Origin: an uncultured Clostridia bacterium | GTDB taxonomy: Bacteria > Bacillota > Clostridia > Oscillospirales > Acutalibacteraceae | DNA: 64,000 nucleotides | Reading direction: 5' to 3' | NCBI GenBank assembly: GCA_947627345.1 | Contig: CANQVS010000010.1 | Span: forward strand, 1-64,000 | Part shown: in pieces, positions 38,541-47,686 of the stretch | How the letters are laid out: every line of letters begins with the position of its first letter | How positions within the stretch are numbered: the first letter of the stretch is position 1 | Program-made: the position numbers and the translations under genes | Notes under the pieces: generated by a model | Seen by the model: only the letters and a program-made list of their open reading frames with translations | Databases searched by the model: none | What the model was told of the DNA's origin: nothing

Positions 38541-39865
38541 AATACAAGGTAGGTATCGTATCTTTGGGCTGTTCTAAAAACCAAGTTGACGCCGAGATGT
38601 TGCTTGCGATTTTAAATAAAAACAATTTTGAGATTGTGCAGAATGTCGCTATGTCTGACGCCGCAATCGTAAATACCTGCGCTTTTATCGACCCTGCTAA
38701 GCAGGAAAGTATTGAAGAAATACTCGAACTTGCAAAGCTTAAAGCAGAGGGTAAAATTAAATGTCTTATCGTAACAGGCTGTCTTGCAGAGAGATATAAG
38801 AAAGAGGTTATGCAACAGCTCCCCGAAATTGACGCCTGCATAGGAATCGGCGCTAACGACAAAATTGCCGAGGTTATTTTAAACGCACTTGCAGGAAAAA
38901 AACAGGAGCTTTTTTTGCCTAAGGAAAATCTTCCGCTTGAGGGCGAAAGAATACAGAGTACCCCGAAACACTACGCGTACCTTAAAATTGCGGAAGGTTG
39001 TGACAATCATTGTACTTACTGCGCTATTCCGATGATACGCGGACGCTACAGAAGCCGTACGATTGAGAACCTCGTAAAGGAGGCAAAGTGGCTTAGCGAG
39101 GGCGGAGTACGGGAACTTATCTTAATTGCTCAGGATACCTCATATTACGGTTGCGACATTTACGGAAAGCCAATGCTTTCAAAACTTTTGAGAGAACTTT
39201 GTAAAATCGACAGGCTTAAATGGATACGCGTTTTATACTGTTATCCCGAGCGTATAACAGACGAGTTGATTGACACAATCGCAACAGAGGATAAAATCGT
39301 AAAATACCTTGATCTGCCTCTACAGCATTGTAACAAAGATATTTTAAAGCGTATGAACCGAAAAGGTGACCTTGAATCCCTGACGGCGCTTATCAATAAG
39401 CTTAGAAAGCGTATTCCGAACATAACCCTGCGCTCAACCTTTATCGCAGGTTTTCCGGGAGAAAGCGGAGAGCAGTTTGAGGAATTGTGCAAGTTTGTTG
39501 AAGATATTAAATTTCAGCGTATGGGATGTTTTCCGTATTCACAGGAGGAGAACACACCTGCCTCAAGACTTCCCGACCAGATTGACGAGGATATTAAGAA
39601 AAAAAGAGCGGAAATTATTACCGACCGCCAGCAGTTAATTATGGAAAACTATGCCGAAAAGTCAATCGGCAGTGAGGTTGAAGTCCTTGTTGAGGGATTT
39701 GACCGTTACGCGGAATGTTATTTTGGAAGAACCGCAGGAGACTGTCCTGAGGTTGACGGAAATATTTTCTTTACCGCAAGCACAGTTAAGCCTGCCGAGG
39801 GCAGTTTTGTTAAGGTTAGAATAACAGACTGTCTCGGAATTGACCCCGTAGGAGAAATGATTTAA
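38537..39865 (+). CDS. rimO: Ribosomal protein S12 methylthiotransferase RimO
   Basis: SLGCSKNQVDAE, CDNHCTYCAIPMIRGRYRSR. Confidence 0.96.
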   Translation: MKYKVGIVSLGCSKNQVDAEMLLAILNKNNFEIVQNVAMSDAAIVNTCAFIDPAKQESIEEILELAKLKAEGKIKCLIVTGCLAERYKKEVMQQLPEIDACIGIGANDKIAEVILNALAGKKQELFLPKENLPLEGERIQSTPKHYAYLKIAEGCDNHCTYCAIPMIRGRYRSRTIENLVKEAKWLSEGGVRELILIAQDTSYYGCDIYGKPMLSKLLRELCKIDRLKWIRVLYCYPERITDELIDTIATEDKIVKYLDLPLQHCNKDILKRMNRKGDLESLTALINKLRKRIPNITLRSTFIAGFPGESGEQFEELCKFVEDIKFQRMGCFPYSQEENTPASRLPDQIDEDIKKKRAEIITDRQQLIMENYAEKSIGSEVEVLVEGFDRYAECYFGRTAGDCPEVDGNIFFTASTVKPAEGSFVKVRITDCLGIDPVGEMI

Positions 39866-40458
39866 TGAATTTACCTAATAAATTGACGATTATAAGAATT
39901 GCGCTCGTCCCGTTTTTTATGGCGGCAATTCTCATAAATTTTCCGTTTCACTATCTTGTCGCGCTCGCAATCTTTGGAGTTGCGAGCCTTACGGATATGT
40001 TTGACGGAAAAATCGCGAGAAGCCGTAACCTTGTAACTAATTTCGGAAAATTCAGCGACCCTCTTGCCGATAAAATACTCGTTCTCTCTACTCTGCTTTG
40101 CTTTGTGCAAAACGGACTTTGCGACGCGATTATAGTTGTAGTCGTACTTTTCAGAGAATTTGCCGTTATGTCGGTACGGCTTATGGCGGCGAGCGAGGGC
40201 AAGGTAGTCGGAGCAAATATATGGGGCAAGGTAAAAACCGTAACACAGATTATCGCGATAATTATAATCTTTGTTTTGCAGTTTTCAATCGAACTTATGA
40301 ATCTCGGCATTATCCCGATTAACGTCTACGATATAGCTTTAATAAGCAGGGCGTTCTTTGTTATCGGCGAGGCCGTGCTTTGGATTTCAACAATTTTCTG
40401 TATTATTTCGGGCGTCATTTACCTTATCGACAACAGAGAGTTTATAAGTATGGAGTGA
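39865..40458 (+). CDS. pgsA: CDP-diacylglycerol--glycerol-3-phosphate 3-phosphatidyltransferase
   Basis: LTDMFDGKIARSRNLVTNFGKFSDPLADK. Confidence 0.95.
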   Translation: MNLPNKLTIIRIALVPFFMAAILINFPFHYLVALAIFGVASLTDMFDGKIARSRNLVTNFGKFSDPLADKILVLSTLLCFVQNGLCDAIIVVVVLFREFAVMSVRLMAASEGKVVGANIWGKVKTVTQIIAIIIIFVLQFSIELMNLGIIPINVYDIALISRAFFVIGEAVLWISTIFCIISGVIYLIDNREFISME

Positions 40459-40465
40459 TAAATCT

Positions 40466-41857
40466 ATGATTTTATATAATACATTAGGTCAGAAAAAGAC
40501 CGAGTTTATACCGCATAATAAAAACAAGGTCAATATGTATACCTGCGGTCCGACCGTTTACCACTATGCGCATATCGGAAACCTAAGAACATATATTATG
40601 GAAGACGTACTCGAAAAATATCTGCGATATTCAGGCTACGATGTAACCCGTGTTATGAATATTACCGACGTGGGACACCTCACCTCCGACGCGGACACGG
40701 GCGATGATAAAATGCTCGAGGGAGCAAAACGCGAGCATAAAAGCGTAATGGAGATTGCTAAATTTTATACCGACGCATTTTTTGAGGACTGCAAAAAGCT
40801 CAATATAAAAACTCCCGACGTTGTCGAACCCGCGACAAACTGCATTGACGATTTTATAAATATGGTAAGCGTTCTTATGGATAAGGGCTACGCTTATTTT
40901 TCAGGCGGAAACGTCTATTTTGACACATCTAAGCTTGATAATTACTATGTTTTCGGAAACATCAACGCCGACGACCTCGAAGTTGGTGTTCGTGAAGACG
41001 TTGAACACGACGATAACAAGAGAAACAAAACAGACTTTGTTTTATGGTTCACAAAGTCAAAATTTGAGGACCAAGCGTTAAAATGGGACAGTCCGTGGGG
41101 TACAGGCTACCCCGGTTGGCATATTGAATGTTCCTCAATAAGCATTAAACACCTCGGCGAATATCTTGATATTCACTGCGGAGGCGTTGATAACGCTTTC
41201 CCCCACCATACAAACGAAATTGCGCAGAGCGAAGCATTTCTCGGTCATAAATGGTGCAACTACTGGTTTCACGTTCTTCACCTAAATGACGCGAGGGGCA
41301 AAATGAGCAAATCAAAGGGCGAGTTTCTGACCGTTTCCCTGCTTGAAGAAAAGGGATATAACCCTCTTGTTTACAGAATGTTCTGTCTTCAAAGCCACTA
41401 CAGAAAACCCCTCACCTTTTCATACGACAGTCTTGATAACACGGCTAAGGCTTACGACAAGCTTGTTAAGCGTATCTCCTCCTTAAAAGCTGACGGCGAA
41501 ATTCAGCAGGACAAGGCGGATGAACTTAACGGCAAATTCCGTGAGGCTTTGGACAACGATTTAAACACCTCGCTCGGTTTGACCGCGGTTTATGATGTGC
41601 TTAAATCCGATATAAACGACGCGACTAAGCTTTATCTTATCAAAAAATTTGATGAGGTTCTCGGACTTGACTTAACAAATTACAAAGCGGAAGAAACAGA
41701 AAATCTCGACGCTGAAATCGAAGAGCTTATTAAAAAACGTCAGCAAGCGCGAGCAGATAAAGATTTTGCTACAGCTGATAAAATCCGTGACGAACTGACC
41801 GCGAGAAACATAAAGCTGATTGACACTCCCGAGGGCGTTAAGTGGGAGCGGATTTAA
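40466..41857 (+). CDS. cysS: Cysteinyl-tRNA synthetase
   Basis: CGPTVYHYAHIGN, KMSKSKG. Confidence 0.98.
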   Translation: MILYNTLGQKKTEFIPHNKNKVNMYTCGPTVYHYAHIGNLRTYIMEDVLEKYLRYSGYDVTRVMNITDVGHLTSDADTGDDKMLEGAKREHKSVMEIAKFYTDAFFEDCKKLNIKTPDVVEPATNCIDDFINMVSVLMDKGYAYFSGGNVYFDTSKLDNYYVFGNINADDLEVGVREDVEHDDNKRNKTDFVLWFTKSKFEDQALKWDSPWGTGYPGWHIECSSISIKHLGEYLDIHCGGVDNAFPHHTNEIAQSEAFLGHKWCNYWFHVLHLNDARGKMSKSKGEFLTVSLLEEKGYNPLVYRMFCLQSHYRKPLTFSYDSLDNTAKAYDKLVKRISSLKADGEIQQDKADELNGKFREALDNDLNTSLGLTAVYDVLKSDINDATKLYLIKKFDEVLGLDLTNYKAEETENLDAEIEELIKKRQQARADKDFATADKIRDELTARNIKLIDTPEGVKWERI

Positions 41858-41946
41858 GGATTGTATTTATCTGAACATCACCAAATCCGCAAAATAATTT
41901 TTCGTTTAATTAGAGTTAAGCTCAACAAATGTAATAAGAAAAAACT

Positions 41947-41983
41947 AAAACGCATATAATCTATCGGTGATTATATGCGTTTT
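41947..41983 (+). promoter_or_regulatory. Perfect 15-bp hairpin containing the start codon of the downstream deacetylase gene
   Basis: AAAACGCATATAATC-tatcggt-GATTATATGCGTTTT; annotated ATG 41975-41977 lies in the 3' arm. Confidence 0.7.
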
Positions 41984-42748
41984 TTAATTCTTACCAAACG
42001 GTCAATTTTAATTATAATGCTATGCGCGATTTTGGGAATTGCCTCTGTTTCCATCGGGCTTAATTCGGTCAGCGAAGCGGTCGCTACCGCCTCAACCGAG
42101 AGGAAAATTCCGATTTATTGCGTTGATAAGCAGGATAAGGTCTGCGCAATTTCGTTTGACGCGGCGTGGGGCAACGAGCAGACGGACGACCTTCTTAAAA
42201 CTTTGGACGAATATAATGTAAAAACGACCTTTTTCCTTGTGGGCGATTGGGTCAGAAAATATCCGAAGTCGGTTAAAAAGATTGCCAAAAAAGGACACGA
42301 TATAGGAAACCACAGCTCCAACCACCCGCATATGACGCAGCTTTCGGTTGACGAAATGAAAAATCAGCTTACCGACTGCAACAGCGAGGTAAAGAAGCTT
42401 ACGGGCAAATGTCCTACCCTGTTCCGTCCGCCATACGGCGACTATGACAACAATGTTGTCAATACAACCAAGGAAATGAATATGTACTGCGTCCAATGGA
42501 ATATCGACAGTCTCGATTGGAAAGACCCGAGCGTTGACCAGATAGTGCAAAACTGCACGTCAAAGCTTGTACCCGGCTCAATTATTCTTCTTCACAACGG
42601 AGCGAAAAACACCCCCGAAGCCCTGCCAAAGGTTATCGAGGCAATTAAGGACGAGGGATATAAGATAGTCCCAATATCAAAGCTTATTCCGAAAGGCGAT
42701 TACACTACCGATGTTCAGGGAAAAATGTGTTTAGTAGATGATGATTAG
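41975..42748 (+). CDS. Polysaccharide deacetylase (PdaB-like)
   Basis: ISFDAAWGNEQTDDLL, GNHSSNHPHM, FRPPYGDYDNNV. Confidence 0.9.
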   Translation: MRFLILTKRSILIIMLCAILGIASVSIGLNSVSEAVATASTERKIPIYCVDKQDKVCAISFDAAWGNEQTDDLLKTLDEYNVKTTFFLVGDWVRKYPKSVKKIAKKGHDIGNHSSNHPHMTQLSVDEMKNQLTDCNSEVKKLTGKCPTLFRPPYGDYDNNVVNTTKEMNMYCVQWNIDSLDWKDPSVDQIVQNCTSKLVPGSIILLHNGAKNTPEALPKVIEAIKDEGYKIVPISKLIPKGDYTTDVQGKMCLVDDD

Positions 42749-42782
42749 TAAAAATATTTAAGCATAGATTTTTCCAAAATTT

Positions 42783-42808
42783 AAACAGCCGTAATTTTAC
42801 GGCTGTTT
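42783..42808 (+). terminator. Terminator downstream of the deacetylase gene
   Basis: AAACAGCCGTAA-tt-TTACGGCTGTTT + T-run. Confidence 0.8.
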
Positions 42809-42835
42809 TTCTTTGCAATATCTGATTTTAAAATT

Positions 42836-43372
42836 TTATTTAAGTATTATATCGTTTAAATGTCTCTTCTCAAAAATAACTATAAACGGAAGTCCGAGTA
42901 CAAAAAGAACTCCTAACTCTCCCAAAGCTACAAATCCGCCTTGAATGAGAAAATCAACAAAATTAAAACTCATACTTCCTATAAAGAAGAAGTCTATCTC
43001 AAAGCCAACAAAAATTCCGTTGAATAAAGCAGGCATTAAAACAGCCAATAAAGGCAGATTTTTTATTCGAACATTCCTTAAAAGATACATTGTAATTGCC
43101 GCAAGCAACGTAGCCGCAGAGCCGAAAATCATATCATAAAATCCAAGCCCTGCCGTAACGGAGCTTATATTGGCTATAATACAGCCGATGGTAAGCCCCG
43201 GTATGGCCGCGCGCGTATAAAGCGCAAGAACTGTCAGAACCTCCGCAACTCTGAACTGCACCGCCATTGATGCAGTTCCGGGCAAGAGCATATTCTGCCC
43301 CACCGTAAGCACAGCGTACAGAGCCGCGATAACCGCGCCCTGCACTAAAAAAGCGGTTGATTTTTTTGTCAT
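42836..43372 (-). CDS. queT: QueT-family ECF-type transporter substrate-binding component
   Basis: AVQFRVAEVLTVLALYTRAAIPGLTIGCIIANI; start at MTKKST (43372) with GGAGG RBS; preQ1 motif upstream. Confidence 0.85.
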   Translation of the reverse strand: MTKKSTAFLVQGAVIAALYAVLTVGQNMLLPGTASMAVQFRVAEVLTVLALYTRAAIPGLTIGCIIANISSVTAGLGFYDMIFGSAATLLAAITMYLLRNVRIKNLPLLAVLMPALFNGIFVGFEIDFFFIGSMSFNFVDFLIQGGFVALGELGVLFVLGLPFIVIFEKRHLNDIILK

Positions 43373-43380
43373 ATTAAATT

Positions 43381-43423
43381 CCTCCGTAGTTTTATTTATA
43401 GTCTGGATATTGCGAACAGACTC
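43381..43423 (-). promoter_or_regulatory. preQ1-I-type riboswitch
   Basis: Minus strand GAGTCTG-TTCGCAATATC-CAGACTATAAATAAAACTACGGAGG: hairpin with TCGCAxTAxC loop, A-rich tail running into the SD, as in the Thermoanaerobacter tengcongensis aptamer CUGGGUCGCAGUAACCCCAGUUAACAAAACAAGG. Confidence 0.85.
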
Positions 43424-43440
43424 GGCAAACGCCGACAAAT

Positions 43441-43469
43441 ATTATATCAGGGAATTTAACATTTTGCAA
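43441..43469 (-). promoter_or_regulatory. Promoter of the queT transcript
   Basis: TTGCAA-N17-TATAAT on the minus strand. Confidence 0.75.
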
Positions 43470-43504
43470 CAATGTTTTTAACTCAAAAAACTAAATAAAA
43501 CCGA

Positions 43505-43540
43505 GAAAGGCTGCCTAAACGGCAGCCAATCCCGGATTTA
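43505..43540 (-). terminator. Terminator downstream of the small conserved ORF
   Basis: GGCTGCC-gttta-GGCAGCC within a CCG...CGG outer stem, then TTTTATTT on the minus strand. Confidence 0.65.
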
Positions 43541-43587
43541 GAAGTTTTGAAATTAACGTGAAAACGTGGATGTCTGTTTTAGTGACT

Positions 43588-43842
43588 TTAGCAAACCTCA
43601 TCAAAAAGATTAAGTCTGAAAAGTTTGCTTTCATCAGTCTTGTTCTCGCAAACAATAGATGCTTCCGCAATCCTGCCTCCCTCAATAAGCTGGGTAAGCC
43701 CTACAAGCTGTGAAAGTTTGCTACGAAGATTTAACTTATCTCCATCTCTGGTAACGAGATATACGTTACCCTCGCAGGTATCAAGCACAGCTAAGAATTC
43801 AGAAACATTGATGTCGTGAATGTTGAGAATAGGGGTCATCAT
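43588..43842 (-). CDS. Small conserved-looking protein of unknown function
   Basis: MMTPILNIHDINVSEFLAVLDTCEGNVYLVTRDGDKLNLRSKLSQLVGLTQLIEGG...; RBS ggaggaaag upstream of MM; upstream ORF-track extension not supported. Confidence 0.6.
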   Translation of the reverse strand: MMTPILNIHDINVSEFLAVLDTCEGNVYLVTRDGDKLNLRSKLSQLVGLTQLIEGGRIAEASIVCENKTDESKLFRLNLFDEVC

Positions 43843-44277
43843 TCTTTCCTCCTTTATTATGTTCTGTTGCCATTTACCATTTGTCGATAATGTGCAATTG
43901 GTTGTCAACCGTAGCAATGTCAAGTAAAATATCTGCTTGACAATTATCATTATATCCATTTTTTCGGAAAAGTCAACAATTTTTATAAACTTTGTTTGTA
44001 CATAATTACGAGCAAAAAGCAAATTTATCTAATTGTATTGCAATATAATTGTGCATATCTAACAATAAAATACTACGGAGAAAACAGCAATCGACAACAC
44101 TTACCTCATAAATTCGTCAATTTGTACTTTACTGAAATTAAATTCTTATTATCATTTTACATTTTTCACAAACTTCCTTTTGGATAAAATATGTATGCTC
44201 TTAAATTAAAAAGAGCAGTTGAGAAAAAAAGCTTTTTAGTGTATAATTTGCATATATTAGAAAAGAGGGGTCATTTT

Positions 44278-45777
44278 ATGCTTAATACCTTTTACAAAAA
44301 CTTTAAAAGCGGAACAGATATAAGGGGAGTTGCCGTTGAGGGCGTAAAGGGGCAGGATATAAACCTCACAGACGAGGTCGTTTCGGCTATGGCAAACGGT
44401 TTTGCTCTTTGGCTGTCAGAAAAGGTTAAAAAGCCCTGCGACAAGCTCACGGTTTCTATCGGCAGAGACAGCAGAATAAGCGGTCCGAAAATTCTGGATA
44501 TTGTTTCACAAACGCTTAAAAACGCAGGCGTAAGCGTGCTTAACTGCTCGCTCGCGTCAACTCCGTCTATGTTTATGACAACCGTTGATTTAGAATGTGA
44601 CGGCGCGGTTCAGATAACGGCGAGTCATCATCCCTTTAACCGAAACGGCTTAAAATTCTTTACACGAGAGGGTGGACTTGAGGGAGAAGATATTGAGAAA
44701 ATACTTCAGTACGCGCAGGACAACAAAACTCCCCTCCGCTCACAAAACGGCGCAATAAAAGAAATTGACTATATGAAACAATATTGCTCTCATTTAGAGG
44801 ATATTATAAAAAAAGGCATAAACGCCGACGATTACGAATATCCGCTCAAAGGCTTTAAAATCGTAGTGGACGCGGGAAACGGCGTCGGCGGATTTTACGC
44901 GGACGTTCTGAAAAATTTAGGAGCAGACACAACGGGAAGCCGTTATCTTGACCCCGACGGAATGTTTCCTAACCATATCCCGAACCCTGAAAACAAGGAG
45001 GCTATGCAGTCGATTTGCGAGGCTGTACTTGAAAACGGGGCGGATTTAGGCGTTATATTCGACACAGACGTTGACCGAGGCGGAGCGGTTGACAAAAGCG
45101 GTAACGAAATTAACCGCAACCGTCTTGTTGCGCTGGCTTCGGCTATCGCCCTTGAGGGAAACGACGGAGCAACTATTGTAACAGACTCGATTACATCAAG
45201 CGGACTTAAAGAATTTATTGAAAACACATTAGGCGGAAAGCACTACCGCTACCGCAGAGGATATAAAAATGTTATAGACAAGGGAATTGAGTTAAACAAT
45301 AAGGGAATCAACTGCCCGCTTGCGATTGAAACTTCAGGCCACGCGGCTATGAGGGAAAATTATTTTCTCGACGACGGAGCGTATCTCTGCACAAAAATCA
45401 TCATTAAAATGGCTCAGCTGAGTAAAGAGGGCAAAAGCATAGAAAGTATAACCTCCGATTTAAAGGAGCCTTTAGAGGAAGAAGAAATACGCTTTAAAAT
45501 TGTTGAGGACGATTTTAGAGCGTGCGGAGAGAGAATCATTAAAGAGCTTAACGATTACGCTAAAAATGCCAGGGGTTGGATATTGGCTGACGACAACCGC
45601 GAGGGCGTGAGGGTTTCCTTTGATAAAAACAACGGCAACGGCTGGTTTTTGCTAAGGCTTTCGGTTCACGACCCGATTATGCCTCTTAATATTGAAAGCG
45701 ACAGCGCGGGTGGAGTTGATATAATCAAGGAGAAGCTTTTCAAATTCCTTAAAACAACAAATGGTCTGGAAATATAA
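44278..45777 (+). CDS. Phosphomannomutase/phosphoglucomutase
   Basis: TASHHPFNRNGLKFF catalytic Ser loop, DTDVDRGG metal loop; start at MLNTFYKNFKSGTDIRG. Confidence 0.93.
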   Translation: MLNTFYKNFKSGTDIRGVAVEGVKGQDINLTDEVVSAMANGFALWLSEKVKKPCDKLTVSIGRDSRISGPKILDIVSQTLKNAGVSVLNCSLASTPSMFMTTVDLECDGAVQITASHHPFNRNGLKFFTREGGLEGEDIEKILQYAQDNKTPLRSQNGAIKEIDYMKQYCSHLEDIIKKGINADDYEYPLKGFKIVVDAGNGVGGFYADVLKNLGADTTGSRYLDPDGMFPNHIPNPENKEAMQSICEAVLENGADLGVIFDTDVDRGGAVDKSGNEINRNRLVALASAIALEGNDGATIVTDSITSSGLKEFIENTLGGKHYRYRRGYKNVIDKGIELNNKGINCPLAIETSGHAAMRENYFLDDGAYLCTKIIIKMAQLSKEGKSIESITSDLKEPLEEEEIRFKIVEDDFRACGERIIKELNDYAKNARGWILADDNREGVRVSFDKNNGNGWFLLRLSVHDPIMPLNIESDSAGGVDIIKEKLFKFLKTTNGLEI

Positions 45778-45784
45778 ATCTGAA

Positions 45785-45819
45785 AGCACAAAAAGCACCT
45801 CTATGGTGCTTTTTGTGCT
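45785..45819. terminator. Bidirectional terminator between convergent genes
   Basis: AGCACAAAAAGCACC-tctat-GGTGCTTTTTGTGCT. Confidence 0.8.
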
Positions 45820-45831
45820 TTATTATTAAAT

Positions 45832-46884
45832 TTAACAGCAAAGTACATATGGCTCATTTTTTGTATATGTAAAATAACTCAACGAAGTTATCCCTAAAAA
45901 CAAATAAGGAAACGCGTTTAACAAGAGATTAACTGTAAGAGCAAGCTGAACCGAACCGCTGTCTAAAAAGGCGACAAAAATTGCTGATAATAAAAACAAA
46001 CCAGCAAAAATAAAATTCATCACGGAGAAAAACATCGCTGTTTTACGTCTTATCTTTTCGTCTCTTACGCTCTTTCTCACAGAGCCTGCAAACAGAAACT
46101 GTGAAATTGCAAGCAGTAAAATCAAGGCGCATATAACCAATAAAACCGTAAACAGTACGGCAATTACCCCGACTGAAATTACAGCAACCGGCAAATATCG
46201 TATTAAAAAAATCGCTGTGCCGAAAAACAAAGCAAAAACCATAAAGCACGCTAAAGCCAATGAAAGTAACAAGAGAATTAAGCTGATTATTGAGCCTGTT
46301 CTGAAAAAAGCAGATGCAAAGTTCAGATTTCCGTTTTTTGAACGACTTTTAATAAAAAATATCAGCAAAGCCACCGCGACAAATATCTCAAAAAGATTTA
46401 TGTTATATTTCTCAATTATCCTAATAAAATTATTTTTCTCCTCAAAAATTACGCTCAAAAAATCTATACGCGAAAATCCCGTAAGGCTGAGCGAAAGATT
46501 TATAACAGCAGTAAGAAAAATTACCGCCGAGGTCACAGCTGTAATGGGCTTGCAAAAGAAGCTTTTTAAAATATTATTTCCCGTCTTTCTTTGCAAGAAG
46601 TCACTTTCACAGTCGAATTTCCTGACCTTATCATTTTCATAATTGTGGGTGGAATTTTTATAATTTTCCGTTTCGGTTTCTTTTTTTACCTTAAAAAGTT
46701 CGTCGAGAGTTACCCCGTAAATCTTTGCCAAACTGATGAGATTATCGGTATCGGGCGACGCTTCCGCACGCTCCCATTTTGAAACAGCCTGACGGCTGAC
46801 GCCGATTTTCTCTGCAAGCTCCTCCTGCGAAAGGCCTCGGGCTTTTCTATACTGTAACAATCTGTCTGCAATTTCAATATTCAT
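45832..46884 (-). CDS. XRE-family HTH regulator fused to a multi-TM membrane region
   Basis: RGLSQEELAEKIGVSRQAVSKWERAEASPDTDNLISLAKIYGVTLDELF then several TM segments. Confidence 0.85.
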   Translation of the reverse strand: MNIEIADRLLQYRKARGLSQEELAEKIGVSRQAVSKWERAEASPDTDNLISLAKIYGVTLDELFKVKKETETENYKNSTHNYENDKVRKFDCESDFLQRKTGNNILKSFFCKPITAVTSAVIFLTAVINLSLSLTGFSRIDFLSVIFEEKNNFIRIIEKYNINLFEIFVAVALLIFFIKSRSKNGNLNFASAFFRTGSIISLILLLLSLALACFMVFALFFGTAIFLIRYLPVAVISVGVIAVLFTVLLVICALILLLAISQFLFAGSVRKSVRDEKIRRKTAMFFSVMNFIFAGLFLLSAIFVAFLDSGSVQLALTVNLLLNAFPYLFLGITSLSYFTYTKNEPYVLCC

Positions 46885-46960
46885 AAATCTTTCTCCTTAA
46901 ATCGTGCCACAATTATACCCCGAATTTTTGCGTTTTCGCCATACATTTTAGTTTTCATTA
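46695..46960. repeat. Copy A of near-identical approximately 260-bp duplication (HTH coding region plus upstream region)
   Basis: Direct comparison with 47385-47650 at a 690-bp offset. Confidence 0.85.
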
Positions 46961-47574
46961 GATTTATTTATCATTTCAACTATACCGTAATACACGGGAA
47001 TAGTCAGATAAGCTGTCCAGCCCCAGCTCCAGCCGTCAAATAAAAAACCTGTTATCATCTGAAATACTACGCAAATAACGGGATAGGCAAAGCAATCGGC
47101 ATTGTGTTTATGAACCGCTTCAACAAAGGAATGATATACAGGAATAGCTAACAAACAAATCCACGAAAGTGCAAATCCGCAGAATTGTCCCGAAAATCCC
47201 CAAAAAAGCGTTCCCATTAAGGCAAGTATACCTATTAGAAAAATATGAACGATTTTTTTATATTTTTTACCTTTAATTTTCTCATCTTCTGTAATGTTTT
47301 CGCTTTCGTCAGCCTGAAAGTCCTTATTAACATATGCGGTTTCTTTATCAGGTTCTGCCTTATCGTCTTCGATTTTTCCTTTTAAAAGTTCGTCAAGAGT
47401 TACCCCGTAAATCTTTGCCAAACTGATGAGATTATCGGTATCGGGCGACGCTTCCGCACGCTCCTATTTTGAAACAGCCTGACGGCTGACGCCGATTTTT
47501 TCGGCAAGCTCCTCCTGCGAAAGGCCTCGGGCTTTTCTATACTGCAACAATCTGTCTGCAATTTCAATATTCAT
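46948..47574 (-). pseudogene. Second XRE HTH-membrane regulator, interrupted by an in-frame TAG at the conserved Trp37
   Basis: MNIEIADRLLQYRKARGLSQEELAEKIGVSRQAVSK*ERAEASPDTDNLISLAKIYGVTLDELLKGK...; TAG at 47464-47466 where the paralogue has TGG. Confidence 0.85.
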
Positions 47575-47650
47575 AAATCTTCCTCCTTAAATCGTGCCAC
47601 AATTATACCCCGAATTTTTGCGCTTTCGCCATACATTTTAGTTTTCAATT
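47385..47650. repeat. Copy B of near-identical approximately 260-bp duplication
   Basis: See copy A at 46695-46960. Confidence 0.85.
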
Positions 47651-47686
47651 GCGCAACTATAGGTTGCGTTTCAGTTTTTATGCGCT

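Noticed and set aside
43373-43438. N-terminal extension of QueT (MSAFAESVRNIQTINKTTEEFN)
   Set aside because: It is the translation of the riboswitch and SD; the SD-proximal ATG is at 43372
46948-47421. ORF starting MAKIYGVTLDELLKGK as an independent small gene
   Set aside because: It is the part of the second HTH regulator after the TAG codon; the HTH N-terminus lies upstream in the same frame
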